NCBI GenBank assembly: GCA_003210025.1
Contig: QCNW01000002.1
Coordinates: 1-64,000 of the forward strand
Direction of reading: 5' to 3'
Source: Pelagibacteraceae bacterium AG-426-M19
Lineage (GTDB): Bacteria > Pseudomonadota > Alphaproteobacteria > Pelagibacterales > Pelagibacteraceae
DNA length: 64,000 nt
A program made the translations under genes and the position numbers. Under the pieces are notes generated by a model. It was not told the origin of the DNA and did no database searches. It saw only the letters and a program-made list of their open reading frames with translations. Shown piece after piece: positions 10,298 through 20,439 of the stretch; within the stretch, counting starts at the first letter, position 1; every line of letters begins with the position of its first letter.

Positions 10298-13200
10298 CTT
10301 GACCGACTAATTTTTTGTTTGATATAGGATTTTCTAACTTATCTAACATTTCTTTTGGACAAACTTGGACGAAATTATTTATTTCATTTTCAAAATTCTC
10401 AACAATTTTTTTCGAGATTGTTGAATTTGTTTCTATCCCATGCTCTTGAATTAATTTCCTTAGATGCTCAATCCAAAATTTAGTTTCTGGAGTTTGCCAA
10501 ACAACACTTTCAGGATTTACTTTTTTATCAAATTGATTTTCAGGGTCATAAATAAACGCCATACCTCCTGTCATGCCAGCTCCGAAATTATCGCCAATAT
10601 CTCCTAATATAATAATGTTTCCGCCTGTCATGTATTCACAACCATTTGAATCACAACCTTCTACTACTGCAGTTGCACCTGAATTTCTAACAGCAAATCT
10701 CTCTCCTGCTTGTCCTGCAGCTAATAATTTTCCTGAAGTAGCTCCATACAAAACAGTATTTCCAATAATAGTATTTTCATTTGAAACAAGGTTGCTTTCA
10801 TCTTGTAATTTAATCACAATAGTTCCACCTGATAATCCTTTGGCAACATAATCATTTGCATCCCCTTTTAAAATTAGTTTCAATCCTTTAATAGCAAAAG
10901 CACCAAAGGATTGGCCTGCTGAACCTTTAAAATTTAATTCGATCGAATTTTCATTAAGATTGTTATTTCCAAATTTTTTGTACAAATGATAAGAAATTCT
11001 AGTACCAACTGCTCTATCAGTATTTTGAATTTCAAATTCTTGATTTATTTTTTCTTTTTTATCTATTTTGTCTTTTATTTCTGGCCATAATTTTTGATCT
11101 AAAGTATCTGGAACAGAATTAATTTCAGGTTTCTCACAATATCTTTTATTTTTTCCAGGATCTGCCTGAACAAAAAGAGGATTTAAGTCTAGATCATCCA
11201 AGTTTGGTGATCCTTTGCTTACTTGCCTTAGTAAGTCAGTTCTTCCAATTACTTCATTTAAAGATTTGAAACCAAGATCAGCAAGTATTTCTCTTACTTC
11301 CTCTGCTATAAATGTAAAAAGGTTTACTACTTTTTCAGGAGTTCCTGTAAATTTCTCTCTTAATTTATCATCTTGTGTGCAAACACCCACTGGACATGTA
11401 TTTGAATGACATTGTCTTACCATTATACATCCCATTGCGACTAAAGCAGTCGTTGCTACGCCAAATTCTTCTGCTCCCATCATGGCTGCGATTACAACAT
11501 CTCTTCCTGTTTTTATTCCACCGTCAGTTCTAAGCGTCACTTGATGTCTCAAGTTATTTAAAGTCAATACCTGATTTGCTTCTGTTAATCCCATCTCCCA
11601 AGGAACTCCAACATATTTAACGCTTGTCTGTGGAGTGGCTCCTGTACCTCCTGAGTGCCCCGAGATTAAAATTATGTCTGCTTTAGCTTTTGCAACCCCA
11701 GCAGCTATTGTTCCAATTCCTGAGGAAGCAACTAATTTAACTCCAACTCTAGCCTTAGGATTTATTTGTTTTAAATCATAAATTAATTGAGCCAGATCTT
11801 CTATTGAGTAAATATCATGATGTGGTGGAGGTGATATTAATGTAACTCCAGGCGTTGAGTGTCTCAATCTCGCAATTTCATCTGTGACTTTAAAACCGGG
11901 TAATTGTCCACCTTCACCCGGTTTTGCGCCCTGTGCAATTTTGATTTCAATCTCATTACAATTATTTAGGTAGTTAATGGTTACTCCAAATCTAGCTGAT
12001 GCAATTTGTTTAACTCTTGAATTTGCGCTATCTCCATTCTCCATAATCTTAAATCTTTTTTCATCTTCTCCACCCTCACCACTACAAGATGCGCCTTTAA
12101 TTCTATTCATACCAACAGCAAGAGTTTCATGTGCTTCTTTTGATAAAGCTCCATGAGACATACTCCCGCTTCCAAATCTTTTTAGTATATTAGACGCAGG
12201 CTCAACATTAGATATATCAATAGGATTTTTAGATTTAAAATCTACTAAATCTCTTAAACTTATTGGATTTAGATTATAAATACCTTTTGTGTATTTTTTA
12301 TATATTTCGTAAGATCCTTGTCCAACCGCAGTTTGCAGTAAATGAATTAGTTTGCCTTGATACTGATGTGTTTCACCATTTTTTCTATATCTGTAAATAC
12401 CTCCAATAGGTAGAATATTTGAATTATCGAAAAATGCTTCTTTGTGTATAGTTCTAATTTTCTTTTCTATTCCTTTTAAACCTATTCCAGAGATCTTTGA
12501 TAACATTCCAGGAAAGTAATCTTTCACAATTGTTCTGCTTAGTCCCACAGTTTCAAAATTACATCCGCCTCTATAAGAACTTAAAACAGAAATTCCCATT
12601 TTAGACATTATTTTAAGAAGACCAAGATTGACTGATTTAATGTATCTTGAAACACATTCATCAAAAGTGAAGTTTCCAAACAATTTCTTAGAATGTCTTT
12701 GATATAAGCTATCAAATGCTAGATAAGGGTTCACTGTAGTAGCACCAACACCAATTAATGTAGCAAAAGAGTGTGTATCTAAAGCATCTCCAGTTTGAAC
12801 ATTAATAGAAACATAACCTCTTAGACCTAATTTAACTAAGTGCGTATTTATTGCCCCAATACATAAAAGCATTGGCATTGGCATTCTATTTTCTGAAATA
12901 TTTTTATCTGATAATATTATTTGTTTAATTCCCTCTCTAACAGCTTGTTCTGATTTAACTTTGAGTAAATTTATTGATGTCTCTAAATCATCATCTTTAC
13001 TGAATGTACAATCTAAAACTTTATTATTATTTCCAAAGAATTTTAAAAATTTTTCAAATTGTGCATTTGATAATATCGGACTATTTAAGACATAAATATT
13101 GTCTTTAGTTAATTTACTAAAATCTAAAATATTGCCAAGATTCCCAAATCTTGTCTTTAAACTCATAACTTTATTTTCTCTTAGAGAGTCAATTGGTGGA

Positions 13201-14786
13201 TTTGTAACCTGACTAAAGTTTTGTCTAAAGTAATGATATAGTGGTCTATATTTGTCAGATAAAACTGCTAAAGGCGTATCATCACCCATTGAGCCTGTTG
13301 CTTCTTTAGCATCTTCTGCCATTGGATGAAGAATTAATTCTAAATCTTCTATGCTATATCCAAAACAATGTTGAAAATTTCTCAAACTTTGGCCGTCTAA
13401 CTCTACTTTTTCAGTTTCTGCCTCTAATTTTTTATCAAGATCAATAATCTGATTGTTGTAATGCTTATATTCTTTTGAAAGGTAGTTTTTTATTTCATCA
13501 TTTGAATATACTTTGCCTTTTTCTATTCTTACTCCTAATATTTCTCCAGGTCCTAATCTTCCTTTAGATACAATTTTTTTCTCATTTAAGTCTATCATTC
13601 CTGTTTCACTCCCTGCAAAAAGAAGTTTATCTCTTGTCACTGTATATCTAAGAGGTCTTAATCCATTTCTGTCGGTTGCAACAATTACCCATTCATTATC
13701 TGTTGCAGCTATAGCAGCCGGCCCATCCCAAGGCTCCATTGTACTATTTAAAAAATTGAATAGTTGTTGATGGTCTTTTTTTAATACCTTATTTTTTTTT
13801 GACCAAGCGTCTGGTATTAACATTAATTTTGCTAGAGGAGCAGGCTGTCCAGAAATATTTAATAACTCAAAAACATTATCTAATGATGCAGAGTCAGAAT
13901 TTCCAGCTGGTATTACAGGCTTAAGATTCTCTATATCTTCGAAAACTGGACTGAACATCTCTTCTTCGTGGACCTTCATCCAATTAACATTTCCTTTAAG
14001 AGTATTTATCTCACCATTATGCGCTATAGATCTAAATGGTTGAGCTAAGTCCCAACTTGGCGCAGTATTAGTTGAAAATCTTTGGTGAAATATTGCATAC
14101 CTAGAAATAAATCTTTCATCTTTTAAGTCAGTATAAAAATCTGACAAAGCTTCTGCTAAAAACATACCTTTGTAAATGATAGATTTAGAACTAAATGAAC
14201 ATATATAAAAATTATTTAATTGATTATTGAGTGCTTCTTTTTCAATTACTCTTCTAGTTTCATACAATTTTTGCTCCAGATGCTTATTGACAACTTTTTT
14301 GTCATTGTATGTGAATAATACTTGAGTAATTTCAGGTCTTGTTTGTTCAGCTTTTTCTCCTAAGACAGAAGGATCAACGGGAACTTGTCTCCAGCCATAA
14401 ATACTAAAATTTCTCTTTGTTAGTTCGCTTTCAACTATAGTTCTGCATTGCTCTTGGGCACTATAATCATTTCTTGGTAAGAAAATCATACCCACACATA
14501 GTTCAGAATTATCGTGTTTATGACCAGTGACTTCAATTTTTTCCTCAAAGAAATCTTTAGGAATTTCAATATGGATACCAGCACCATCTCCTGTTTTTCC
14601 ATCGGCATCGATTGCACCCCTATGCCAAACAGCTTTTAGAGCATCGATTCCATATTCTACTACTTTTCTTGATTTTAGACCTTCGGTGGATGCTACTAAA
14701 CCCACACCACATGCATCATGTTCCATCTCTTCCGAGTAAACATGATTACTTTTTAAAATTTTTAAATTTTTATTTCTTAACTTCAT
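10290..14786 (-). CDS. gltB: Glutamate synthase (NADPH) large subunit
   Basis: Transfers the amide of glutamine to 2-oxoglutarate, giving two glutamates (GOGAT pathway of ammonium assimilation). The 1498 residues cover the family: class II glutaminase domain whose nucleophile is the Cys of DACGVG after a short propeptide (about residue 25), central domain, FMN-binding synthase domain (GEGGEDEKRF; KPGEGGQLPG), the 3Fe-4S cysteines in QCHSNTCPVGVC, and a C-terminal beta-helix GXGXG-rich domain. It overlaps gltD by one base (TAATG), consistent with the alpha-beta complex being made from one transcript. Confidence 0.98.
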   Translation of the reverse strand: MKLRNKNLKILKSNHVYSEEMEHDACGVGLVASTEGLKSRKVVEYGIDALKAVWHRGAIDADGKTGDGAGIHIEIPKDFFEEKIEVTGHKHDNSELCVGMIFLPRNDYSAQEQCRTIVESELTKRNFSIYGWRQVPVDPSVLGEKAEQTRPEITQVLFTYNDKKVVNKHLEQKLYETRRVIEKEALNNQLNNFYICSFSSKSIIYKGMFLAEALSDFYTDLKDERFISRYAIFHQRFSTNTAPSWDLAQPFRSIAHNGEINTLKGNVNWMKVHEEEMFSPVFEDIENLKPVIPAGNSDSASLDNVFELLNISGQPAPLAKLMLIPDAWSKKNKVLKKDHQQLFNFLNSTMEPWDGPAAIAATDNEWVIVATDRNGLRPLRYTVTRDKLLFAGSETGMIDLNEKKIVSKGRLGPGEILGVRIEKGKVYSNDEIKNYLSKEYKHYNNQIIDLDKKLEAETEKVELDGQSLRNFQHCFGYSIEDLELILHPMAEDAKEATGSMGDDTPLAVLSDKYRPLYHYFRQNFSQVTNPPIDSLRENKVMSLKTRFGNLGNILDFSKLTKDNIYVLNSPILSNAQFEKFLKFFGNNNKVLDCTFSKDDDLETSINLLKVKSEQAVREGIKQIILSDKNISENRMPMPMLLCIGAINTHLVKLGLRGYVSINVQTGDALDTHSFATLIGVGATTVNPYLAFDSLYQRHSKKLFGNFTFDECVSRYIKSVNLGLLKIMSKMGISVLSSYRGGCNFETVGLSRTIVKDYFPGMLSKISGIGLKGIEKKIRTIHKEAFFDNSNILPIGGIYRYRKNGETHQYQGKLIHLLQTAVGQGSYEIYKKYTKGIYNLNPISLRDLVDFKSKNPIDISNVEPASNILKRFGSGSMSHGALSKEAHETLAVGMNRIKGASCSGEGGEDEKRFKIMENGDSANSRVKQIASARFGVTINYLNNCNEIEIKIAQGAKPGEGGQLPGFKVTDEIARLRHSTPGVTLISPPPHHDIYSIEDLAQLIYDLKQINPKARVGVKLVASSGIGTIAAGVAKAKADIILISGHSGGTGATPQTSVKYVGVPWEMGLTEANQVLTLNNLRHQVTLRTDGGIKTGRDVVIAAMMGAEEFGVATTALVAMGCIMVRQCHSNTCPVGVCTQDDKLREKFTGTPEKVVNLFTFIAEEVREILADLGFKSLNEVIGRTDLLRQVSKGSPNLDDLDLNPLFVQADPGKNKRYCEKPEINSVPDTLDQKLWPEIKDKIDKKEKINQEFEIQNTDRAVGTRISYHLYKKFGNNNLNENSIELNFKGSAGQSFGAFAIKGLKLILKGDANDYVAKGLSGGTIVIKLQDESNLVSNENTIIGNTVLYGATSGKLLAAGQAGERFAVRNSGATAVVEGCDSNGCEYMTGGNIIILGDIGDNFGAGMTGGMAFIYDPENQFDKKVNPESVVWQTPETKFWIEHLRKLIQEHGIETNSTISKKIVENFENEINNFVQVCPKEMLDKLENPISNKKLVGQAS

Positions 14787-16219
14787 TAGGCAACTCTAAG
14801 TTTTTGTTTACTTTGCAAATAATTATCAATTGATGTTGCCGCATCTCTTCCGTCTTTAATGCCCCAAACCACTAAAGATGCTCCTCGAACTATATCTCCG
14901 GCTGCAAAAACTCCCTCTATACTAGTTTCCATAGTATCAAAATCTGCTTTTATTGTTCCCCATCTTGATACCTGTAATTTTTCTTCATTAAATAATTTTG
15001 GAAGATCTTCTGGATCAAATCCGAGTGCTTTGATTACAAGATCGGCTTTAATTTCAAAATCTGAATTTTCTTCCACAACTGGTTTTCTTCTACCACTATC
15101 ATCTGGCTCACCCAATTTCATTTTATTAACAACTACACTTTCGATTTTATTTGTTCCTTTAAACTCTTTAGGGCTTGTTAACCAAATAAATTCAACACCT
15201 TCTTCTTCTGCATTGCCAACTTCTCTTGCTGATCCTGGCATATTTTCTCTATCTCTTCTATATAAACATTTTACAGATTTAGCATTCTGTCTTACCGAAG
15301 TTCTTAAGCAGTCCATTGCTGTATCACCACCTCCAATTACTACAACATCTTTGCCTTCAGCATTTAAAGTTCCATTATCAAACAATTCAACTTTATCACC
15401 TAGTCCTTTTTTATTTGATGCCGTCAAAAATTCCATTGCAGGGAAAATATTACTCAAATCGTTACCAGGTAGACTAACTTCTCTAGCTTTATAAACTCCT
15501 GTGGCTATTAAAATTGCATCATGTTTTTCTCTTAACTCCGTCAAGCTGGAATCTTTTCCAACTTCAAAGTTTAAGACAAATTTAATTCCGCTTTCTTCCA
15601 AAAGTTTTATTCTTCTTTGAACAACATGCTTTTCTAATTTAAATCCTGGGATACCATATATTAGTAGCCCTCCAGCTCTGTCATAACGATCATATATAGT
15701 TACCTTGTATCCTTTTTTTCTGAGTTGTTCTCCACAAGCAAGTCCGGCAGGACCAGAACCTATAATTCCTATACTCTCATTTTTTTCACTATTTATTTCT
15801 ATTGGTTTAACCCAACCATTTTCCCAAGCTTTCTCTGTGATATATTTTTCTATTGATCCAATAGTTACTGTTCCATGACCCGATTGCTCTATTACACAAT
15901 TTCCTTCACACAGCCTATCCTGGGGGCAAATTCTTCCACAAACTTCTGGCATGTTGTTTGTGCTTTGTGATAGTTGATAAGCTTCCTCATATCTTCCCTC
16001 AGCAGTTAGTTTAAGCCAATCTGGTATATTGTTACTTAATGGACAATGAACTTGGCAAAATGGTACTCCACATTGGGAACATCTGCTTGACTGCTGAACA
16101 GCTCTATCTTTTAGAAATTCTTGATATATTTCATCAAAATCCTCTTTTCGGTCTGATATATCTCTTTTAGGTGGATTTTGTTGACCTATATCAACAAACT
16201 TAAGCATTTTTTCTGACAT
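14786..16219 (-). CDS. gltD: Glutamate synthase small subunit
   Basis: Feeds NADPH electrons through FAD and 4Fe-4S clusters to GltB. The 477 residues carry the N-terminal cysteine region (CSQCGVPFCQVHCP near 47-60 and CGRICPQDRLCEGNC near 94-108), the FAD-binding GSGPAGLACGEQL, the NADPH-binding GGGDTAMDCLRT, and the C-terminal FAD motif FAAGDIVRGASLVVW. Length is normal. It is the first gene of gltDB, with its promoter presumably in the 16220-16397 gap shared with uppP. Confidence 0.97.
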   Translation of the reverse strand: MSEKMLKFVDIGQQNPPKRDISDRKEDFDEIYQEFLKDRAVQQSSRCSQCGVPFCQVHCPLSNNIPDWLKLTAEGRYEEAYQLSQSTNNMPEVCGRICPQDRLCEGNCVIEQSGHGTVTIGSIEKYITEKAWENGWVKPIEINSEKNESIGIIGSGPAGLACGEQLRKKGYKVTIYDRYDRAGGLLIYGIPGFKLEKHVVQRRIKLLEESGIKFVLNFEVGKDSSLTELREKHDAILIATGVYKAREVSLPGNDLSNIFPAMEFLTASNKKGLGDKVELFDNGTLNAEGKDVVVIGGGDTAMDCLRTSVRQNAKSVKCLYRRDRENMPGSAREVGNAEEEGVEFIWLTSPKEFKGTNKIESVVVNKMKLGEPDDSGRRKPVVEENSDFEIKADLVIKALGFDPEDLPKLFNEEKLQVSRWGTIKADFDTMETSIEGVFAAGDIVRGASLVVWGIKDGRDAATSIDNYLQSKQKLRVA

Positions 16220-16397
16220 GGTGGACGCTGTATATACGATAAAAATTTAATAATAAACAATTACAAGGTCATAAATATTGACTAATATTTCGCAGAACTT
16301 AAGTAAATCAGCGGTTTTTTCTTATTATGCATAGATGATATGCAAATATGTAATTGCTTTAATTTGGTTACAATTTCATTATGAAGTATTGGATCTA
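16220..16397. other. Divergent intergenic region gltD / uppP
   Basis: This 178-base AT-rich gap separates the gltD start (minus) from the uppP start (plus) and should hold both promoters. An open frame reaches upstream of the uppP start as far as 16335, but that part shows no family similarity. I see no strong -35/-10 pair, no recognisable riboswitch and no clean terminator hairpin in it. Confidence 0.5.
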
Positions 16398-17165
16398 ATG
16401 ATTTCAAAATATGTAGAGACGCTAATTTTATCAATTATTCAGGGAATATCTGAGTTTATTCCAATAAGCTCGTCTGCACATCTTATAATTATATCAAGAT
16501 TGAGTGACTTCAATGTTAGCAACCTACAATTAGATATTAGTCTTCATTTAGGTTCTTTGTTGGCAATTATTTTATTTTTTAGAAAAGAGTTAATAAATAT
16601 CATTAATAATAAAAATATATTTATACTAATAATTCTTGGGTCTATACCTTTAGTTATTGTTGGTTATATTTTTTACTCCACAAATTTAATTGATCAATTT
16701 AGAAACTTAAAAGTTGTTGCTTGGACAACTTTGATTTTTGGAATTTTATTATATTTTTCAGATAAGTTTGAATTGAAAAATAAAATTTCTTCAGAATTAA
16801 ATATTAAAAGTATTATTATCATAGGGTTATTTCAGATTTTAGCTATTATTCCAGGAGTCAGTAGATCAGGTATAGTAATTACAGCTTCAAGATTTTTAAA
16901 ATTTGACAGAGTTGAATCATCAAAGATAGCTTTTTATTTGTCTATTCCAGCTTTAGCAGGTGCAAGTGTTTTGGGTTTTAAAGATGTTATTGATGATCAA
17001 ATAAATTTTGATGCTATATTTATTTTTTCTACTTCAGCTTCATTTTTATTTTCTTATTTTACAATTAAATATTTTCTTATTTATGTTAAAATGTTTAGTT
17101 TGAGTTTTTTTGTTATTTATAGAATAGTTTTAAGTATTATTCTTTTTTCAATTATTTACTTATGA
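16398..17165 (+). CDS. uppP: Undecaprenyl-diphosphatase (BacA/UppP family)
   Basis: Integral membrane phosphatase that recycles undecaprenyl pyrophosphate for peptidoglycan and LPS synthesis. The family motifs SEFIPISSSAHL and PGVSRSG are present, with about eight hydrophobic segments. I chose the ATG at 16398 (255 residues), because the typical N-terminus (VETLILSIIQGISEF) begins there; an in-frame ATG at 16335 would add 21 residues without family similarity. It overlaps the DMT transporter gene tail-to-tail by six bases. Confidence 0.93.
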   Translation: MISKYVETLILSIIQGISEFIPISSSAHLIIISRLSDFNVSNLQLDISLHLGSLLAIILFFRKELINIINNKNIFILIILGSIPLVIVGYIFYSTNLIDQFRNLKVVAWTTLIFGILLYFSDKFELKNKISSELNIKSIIIIGLFQILAIIPGVSRSGIVITASRFLKFDRVESSKIAFYLSIPALAGASVLGFKDVIDDQINFDAIFIFSTSASFLFSYFTIKYFLIYVKMFSLSFFVIYRIVLSIILFSIIYL

Positions 17166-18047
17166 TTTTTTGGACGTTGGAGCAATTTGGGAAAATATTA
17201 CGGCAATAAGAATTAATACACATCCTATAATATTATTTATGTTAAGAACTTGATTTAAAATAATCCATCCAGCAACTGTTGCAAATACACCTTCAAGAGA
17301 GTAAATTATTGCTGCTGGAGCTTCTTCAATATTTTTTTGTGCAAACATTTGTAAAGTAAAAGCAATTCCTCCGGATAAAACGCCTGCATATAATATTGAA
17401 CTATACTCAGTTAAAATTTTTGTAATAACTACTTCCTCTAAAATAAAAGCAAATATAAGAGATAAACCAAAAACAAGAGCAGCTTGTAATGCTGCATAAA
17501 AAATTGGTATATTAAACTTCTCCATAAATTTTCCAGCGAAAATTATATGTAAAGCCCAAAATAGTGAGCATAGAATAACCAAAGCATCACCTATCATAAT
17601 TTCTGAGTTTGAAAAATCACTTAATAGGTAAACACCTATTATACATAAACCTATTGAAGGCCAAAGGCTCCAATGGACTTTAATAGAATAAATAAAAAAT
17701 AATAAAATTGGAACTAACGGAACGTAAAAAACTGTAAAGAAAGCTGCATTAGCTATATTCGTATATTGTAATGCGGCTTGCTGCAAGTAGGTACCCAAAA
17801 ATAATGATATACCCATTAAAAATAGATATTTTAAAAATAATTTTTTATTAGAATTGATTTCATAATTAATTTTTTTTCTCTCTAAAATTAAAGCAATTGG
17901 CAGGACTGTAAGAAAACCAACAAAAAATCTAGATGCATTGAATGTTAATGGGCCAATATTGTCCATGCCTGTGTCTTGAGCAATGAAAGCAGTGCCCCAA
18001 ATAAATGTTGTTATCAAAGCGCATATAAGCGATGTAGTTTTGGACAT
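17160..18047 (-). CDS. EamA/DMT-family transporter
   Basis: Inner-membrane transporter of the drug/metabolite superfamily, usually an exporter of amino acids or other small metabolites. The 295 residues contain two EamA repeats and about ten hydrophobic segments, starting with the typical LICALITTFIWGTAFIAQ and having a second-repeat GDALVILCSLFWALHIIFAG. It lies 14 bases after the dioxygenase gene and is probably the last gene of the pyruvate dehydrogenase operon. The substrate cannot be deduced. Confidence 0.85.
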   Translation of the reverse strand: MSKTTSLICALITTFIWGTAFIAQDTGMDNIGPLTFNASRFFVGFLTVLPIALILERKKINYEINSNKKLFLKYLFLMGISLFLGTYLQQAALQYTNIANAAFFTVFYVPLVPILLFFIYSIKVHWSLWPSIGLCIIGVYLLSDFSNSEIMIGDALVILCSLFWALHIIFAGKFMEKFNIPIFYAALQAALVFGLSLIFAFILEEVVITKILTEYSSILYAGVLSGGIAFTLQMFAQKNIEEAPAAIIYSLEGVFATVAGWIILNQVLNINNIIGCVLILIAVIFSQIAPTSKKS

Positions 18048-18061
18048 TAATTTAATTAAAT

Positions 18062-19159
18062 TTAGATAATATTATTCATTCTACAACAGCTATCAAAATC
18101 TTCTTTATTGATATAGCAACCAGCCATTTTTCTTATACCTGAAAATGCACCTCTACCATGCATTACTCTCCAATTATTAAAAATTAGTAATTCACCAGGT
18201 TTTAAAATATGCCTCCACTGATATTGCTTTTGGTTTGCCATCGTATCAAATACTTTAATTGCTTTGTAAAAATTAATTGTTTTCTGATTAGTTTCTCTAA
18301 AAGGTGCTCTATCGTAATTGTTAAAACTAATTTGATCAAAATTATTTTTTTCATTTAATTTTATTATTGGTCTTTTTGCTTCAAGGCGAACACCATCGCC
18401 AATATAAGAACCTTTAACTTTTGTATTTGTTAAAGTTTTAAAATGTTTTTTATATTTTTGTTTCATTTCATTTGCCAATTTAAATCCATCTACCATTATA
18501 GAATCTCCACCTTTAGCATCATACTTACAACAAAGCAGTAATTGTAAACCTGGAGCATCATTACTATATGTAGAGTCTGTATGTGGTCTCAGTTCTTGGT
18601 TTGAATATGCACTGTCTGCTTTTTTATTATTTGATTCAAAAGTCCACAATCCTCCGAAAATTGAATTTCTGACATAACCTATTTTTTTAGCTATATATTC
18701 TACAGATTTTAAATTCTTTGAACAATTTCTTACGACTGCAAAACCATATATATGGATTTTTTTTAATAAATTTTTAAATCCAACTTTAGTTTTTAATTGT
18801 TTATAGTTAATGAAAATTTGATTTTTTATGTCTTTATCTTTCCAAAATTGATTATCACTTTTAGTTTCTTCTTTTTTTAAAGAATTTTTTTTTAAAAATT
18901 CATATGAATATTTAGTTGGTTTATTTTCATCAGACCATAATATTTCAATAAATTTCCCTTTTTTTAATAATTTTGCTTTTTTAACTTTGATATTAATGTC
19001 TAAATTTGCGGTATAAGTTATTCTTTGATTGGTTTTAAAATCCCAGTTTTCTTTATTTTTAACATGATCTCTTAACCAAATATTAGGAAATGTTTCAAAC
19101 TTATTGTCATTAAAGTAAAATACAGTTTTATTATTTAAAAGTTTAAAATTTTTAATCAT
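18062..19159 (-). CDS. Gamma-butyrobetaine hydroxylase-like Fe(II)/2-oxoglutarate dioxygenase
   Basis: Putative hydroxylase of the BBOX1/trimethyllysine-dioxygenase group (TauD-related). The 365 residues have the N-terminal GBBH-like domain (FPNIWLRDH at 24-32) and the catalytic jelly-roll with iron ligands His193 and Asp195 (RPHTDSTY) and His334 (NWRVMHGRGAF); Arg336 or Arg343 may bind 2-oxoglutarate. Human BBOX1 binds zinc in the N-terminal domain through a Cys cluster; here no Cys occurs before residue 146, so that site is absent. Its ATG overlaps the aceF TGA by four bases, so it is co-translated with pyruvate dehydrogenase. The true substrate is uncertain. Confidence 0.8.
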   Translation of the reverse strand: MIKNFKLLNNKTVFYFNDNKFETFPNIWLRDHVKNKENWDFKTNQRITYTANLDINIKVKKAKLLKKGKFIEILWSDENKPTKYSYEFLKKNSLKKEETKSDNQFWKDKDIKNQIFINYKQLKTKVGFKNLLKKIHIYGFAVVRNCSKNLKSVEYIAKKIGYVRNSIFGGLWTFESNNKKADSAYSNQELRPHTDSTYSNDAPGLQLLLCCKYDAKGGDSIMVDGFKLANEMKQKYKKHFKTLTNTKVKGSYIGDGVRLEAKRPIIKLNEKNNFDQISFNNYDRAPFRETNQKTINFYKAIKVFDTMANQKQYQWRHILKPGELLIFNNWRVMHGRGAFSGIRKMAGCYINKEDFDSCCRMNNII

Positions 19160-20439
19160 TGCTTAGCTAATTTGTAGGCAAAGTTTTTACCAAGGTTATT
19201 TTTTAATTCATTATTAAATCTTGAACCCTCAGCACCGTCAATAATTCTATGATCGTAAGAGAGAGATAAAGGCAACATTGTTCTAGGTTTAAATTGTCCA
19301 TCAATATAAACAGGTTTAATATAAGTCCTTCCAATTCCTAAAATAGCAACCTCAGGATAATTTATTATAGGAGTAAAATAAGTTCCTCCAATGCCACCTA
19401 GGCTTGTTATAGTTATGGATCCTCCATAAAACTCTTTTTTATCTATCTTCAAATTTCGGCAATCATCACTAACTTTTTTTAGATCCTTGCTTATTTGATC
19501 TATATTCTTTTGATTAGCATTTCTTATTTTTGGCACCATTAAACCATTGGGAGTATCAACTGCAATTCCTACATGGAAGTATTTTTTTAATGTTATTTTT
19601 CCATTTTCAATATTGTCAATAGAACTATTAAATCTTGGAAAAACTTTCAAAGCTTCCACAACTGCCTTTATAATAAATGCCAATGGAGTAATTTTCTTTT
19701 TTTCTCCAGTAAAAGTATCAGTCAAATTTTGTCTAAATTCTTCTAACTCAGTAATATCTGCTTCATCACAACTAGTAACATGCGGTATTGTTTGCCAAGA
19801 ATTTGATAAATGTGGAGCAGCAATTCTTTTAATTCTTGGTATATCTTGAATTTCTACATCTCCAAAATCAGCGTGATCATATTCTGAGGGCTTTATAGAT
19901 GAAGCCTTCTTTTCTTCTTGAGGTTTATTAAAATTAGAAGATACGAATTTTTTTATATCCTCCTCTATAATTCTTCCTGATCTTTGTGATCCAGTAATAT
20001 TATTAATATCAACACCAAGTTCTCTTGCAAATTTTCTAGTTTTTGGGCTAGCAAGCACTTTACTTGATTTGAATACACTAACTCTATTATTTTTTAATAT
20101 TTCTTTTGGTTTTGAAATTACTTTTTCGGGTGGTTTTTGTATAATAGTTTCTTCTTTAATCTCTTTGACCCCTTCTTCAATTTGCTCATATGGCTTTTCT
20201 TCTTCTGAACCAATTATTAGTATTGATGAACCCTCTGAAACCTTATCACCAACTTTTAAATTAACTTTTTTAACACTACCTGAGTATGGGCTTGGGATCT
20301 CAACACTTGATTTATCGCTTTCTATTGTAATTATCGGATCATCTTTATTAATATTTGATCCTGCCTCTATTAATACCTCAATTACTTCAACATCTTTAAA
20401 ATCACCAATGTTAGGAACTAATACTTCTTTCTCGCTCAT
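19156..20439 (-). CDS. aceF: Dihydrolipoamide acetyltransferase, pyruvate dehydrogenase E2
   Basis: Core of the pyruvate dehydrogenase complex, moving acetyl groups from lipoyl-lysine to CoA. The 427 residues show one lipoyl domain (1-80, lipoyl-Lys43 in ESDKSSVE), a charged linker, a peripheral-subunit binding domain (about 128-168, ASPKTRKFARELGV), and the catalytic domain ending with LSYDHRIIDGAEGSRF (His active site, HxxxDG). With only one lipoyl domain it is short; E. coli AceF has three. A second, closely similar lipoyl domain sits on the E1 protein encoded upstream. The start overlaps the aceE stop by one base. Confidence 0.95.
   Translation of the reverse strand: MSEKEVLVPNIGDFKDVEVIEVLIEAGSNINKDDPIITIESDKSSVEIPSPYSGSVKKVNLKVGDKVSEGSSILIIGSEEEKPYEQIEEGVKEIKEETIIQKPPEKVISKPKEILKNNRVSVFKSSKVLASPKTRKFARELGVDINNITGSQRSGRIIEEDIKKFVSSNFNKPQEEKKASSIKPSEYDHADFGDVEIQDIPRIKRIAAPHLSNSWQTIPHVTSCDEADITELEEFRQNLTDTFTGEKKKITPLAFIIKAVVEALKVFPRFNSSIDNIENGKITLKKYFHVGIAVDTPNGLMVPKIRNANQKNIDQISKDLKKVSDDCRNLKIDKKEFYGGSITITSLGGIGGTYFTPIINYPEVAILGIGRTYIKPVYIDGQFKPRTMLPLSLSYDHRIIDGAEGSRFNNELKNNLGKNFAYKLAKQ

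Noticed and set aside
16335..16397. 21-residue N-terminal extension of uppP
   Set aside because: The conserved start lies at ATG 16398, and the extension has no family similarity.
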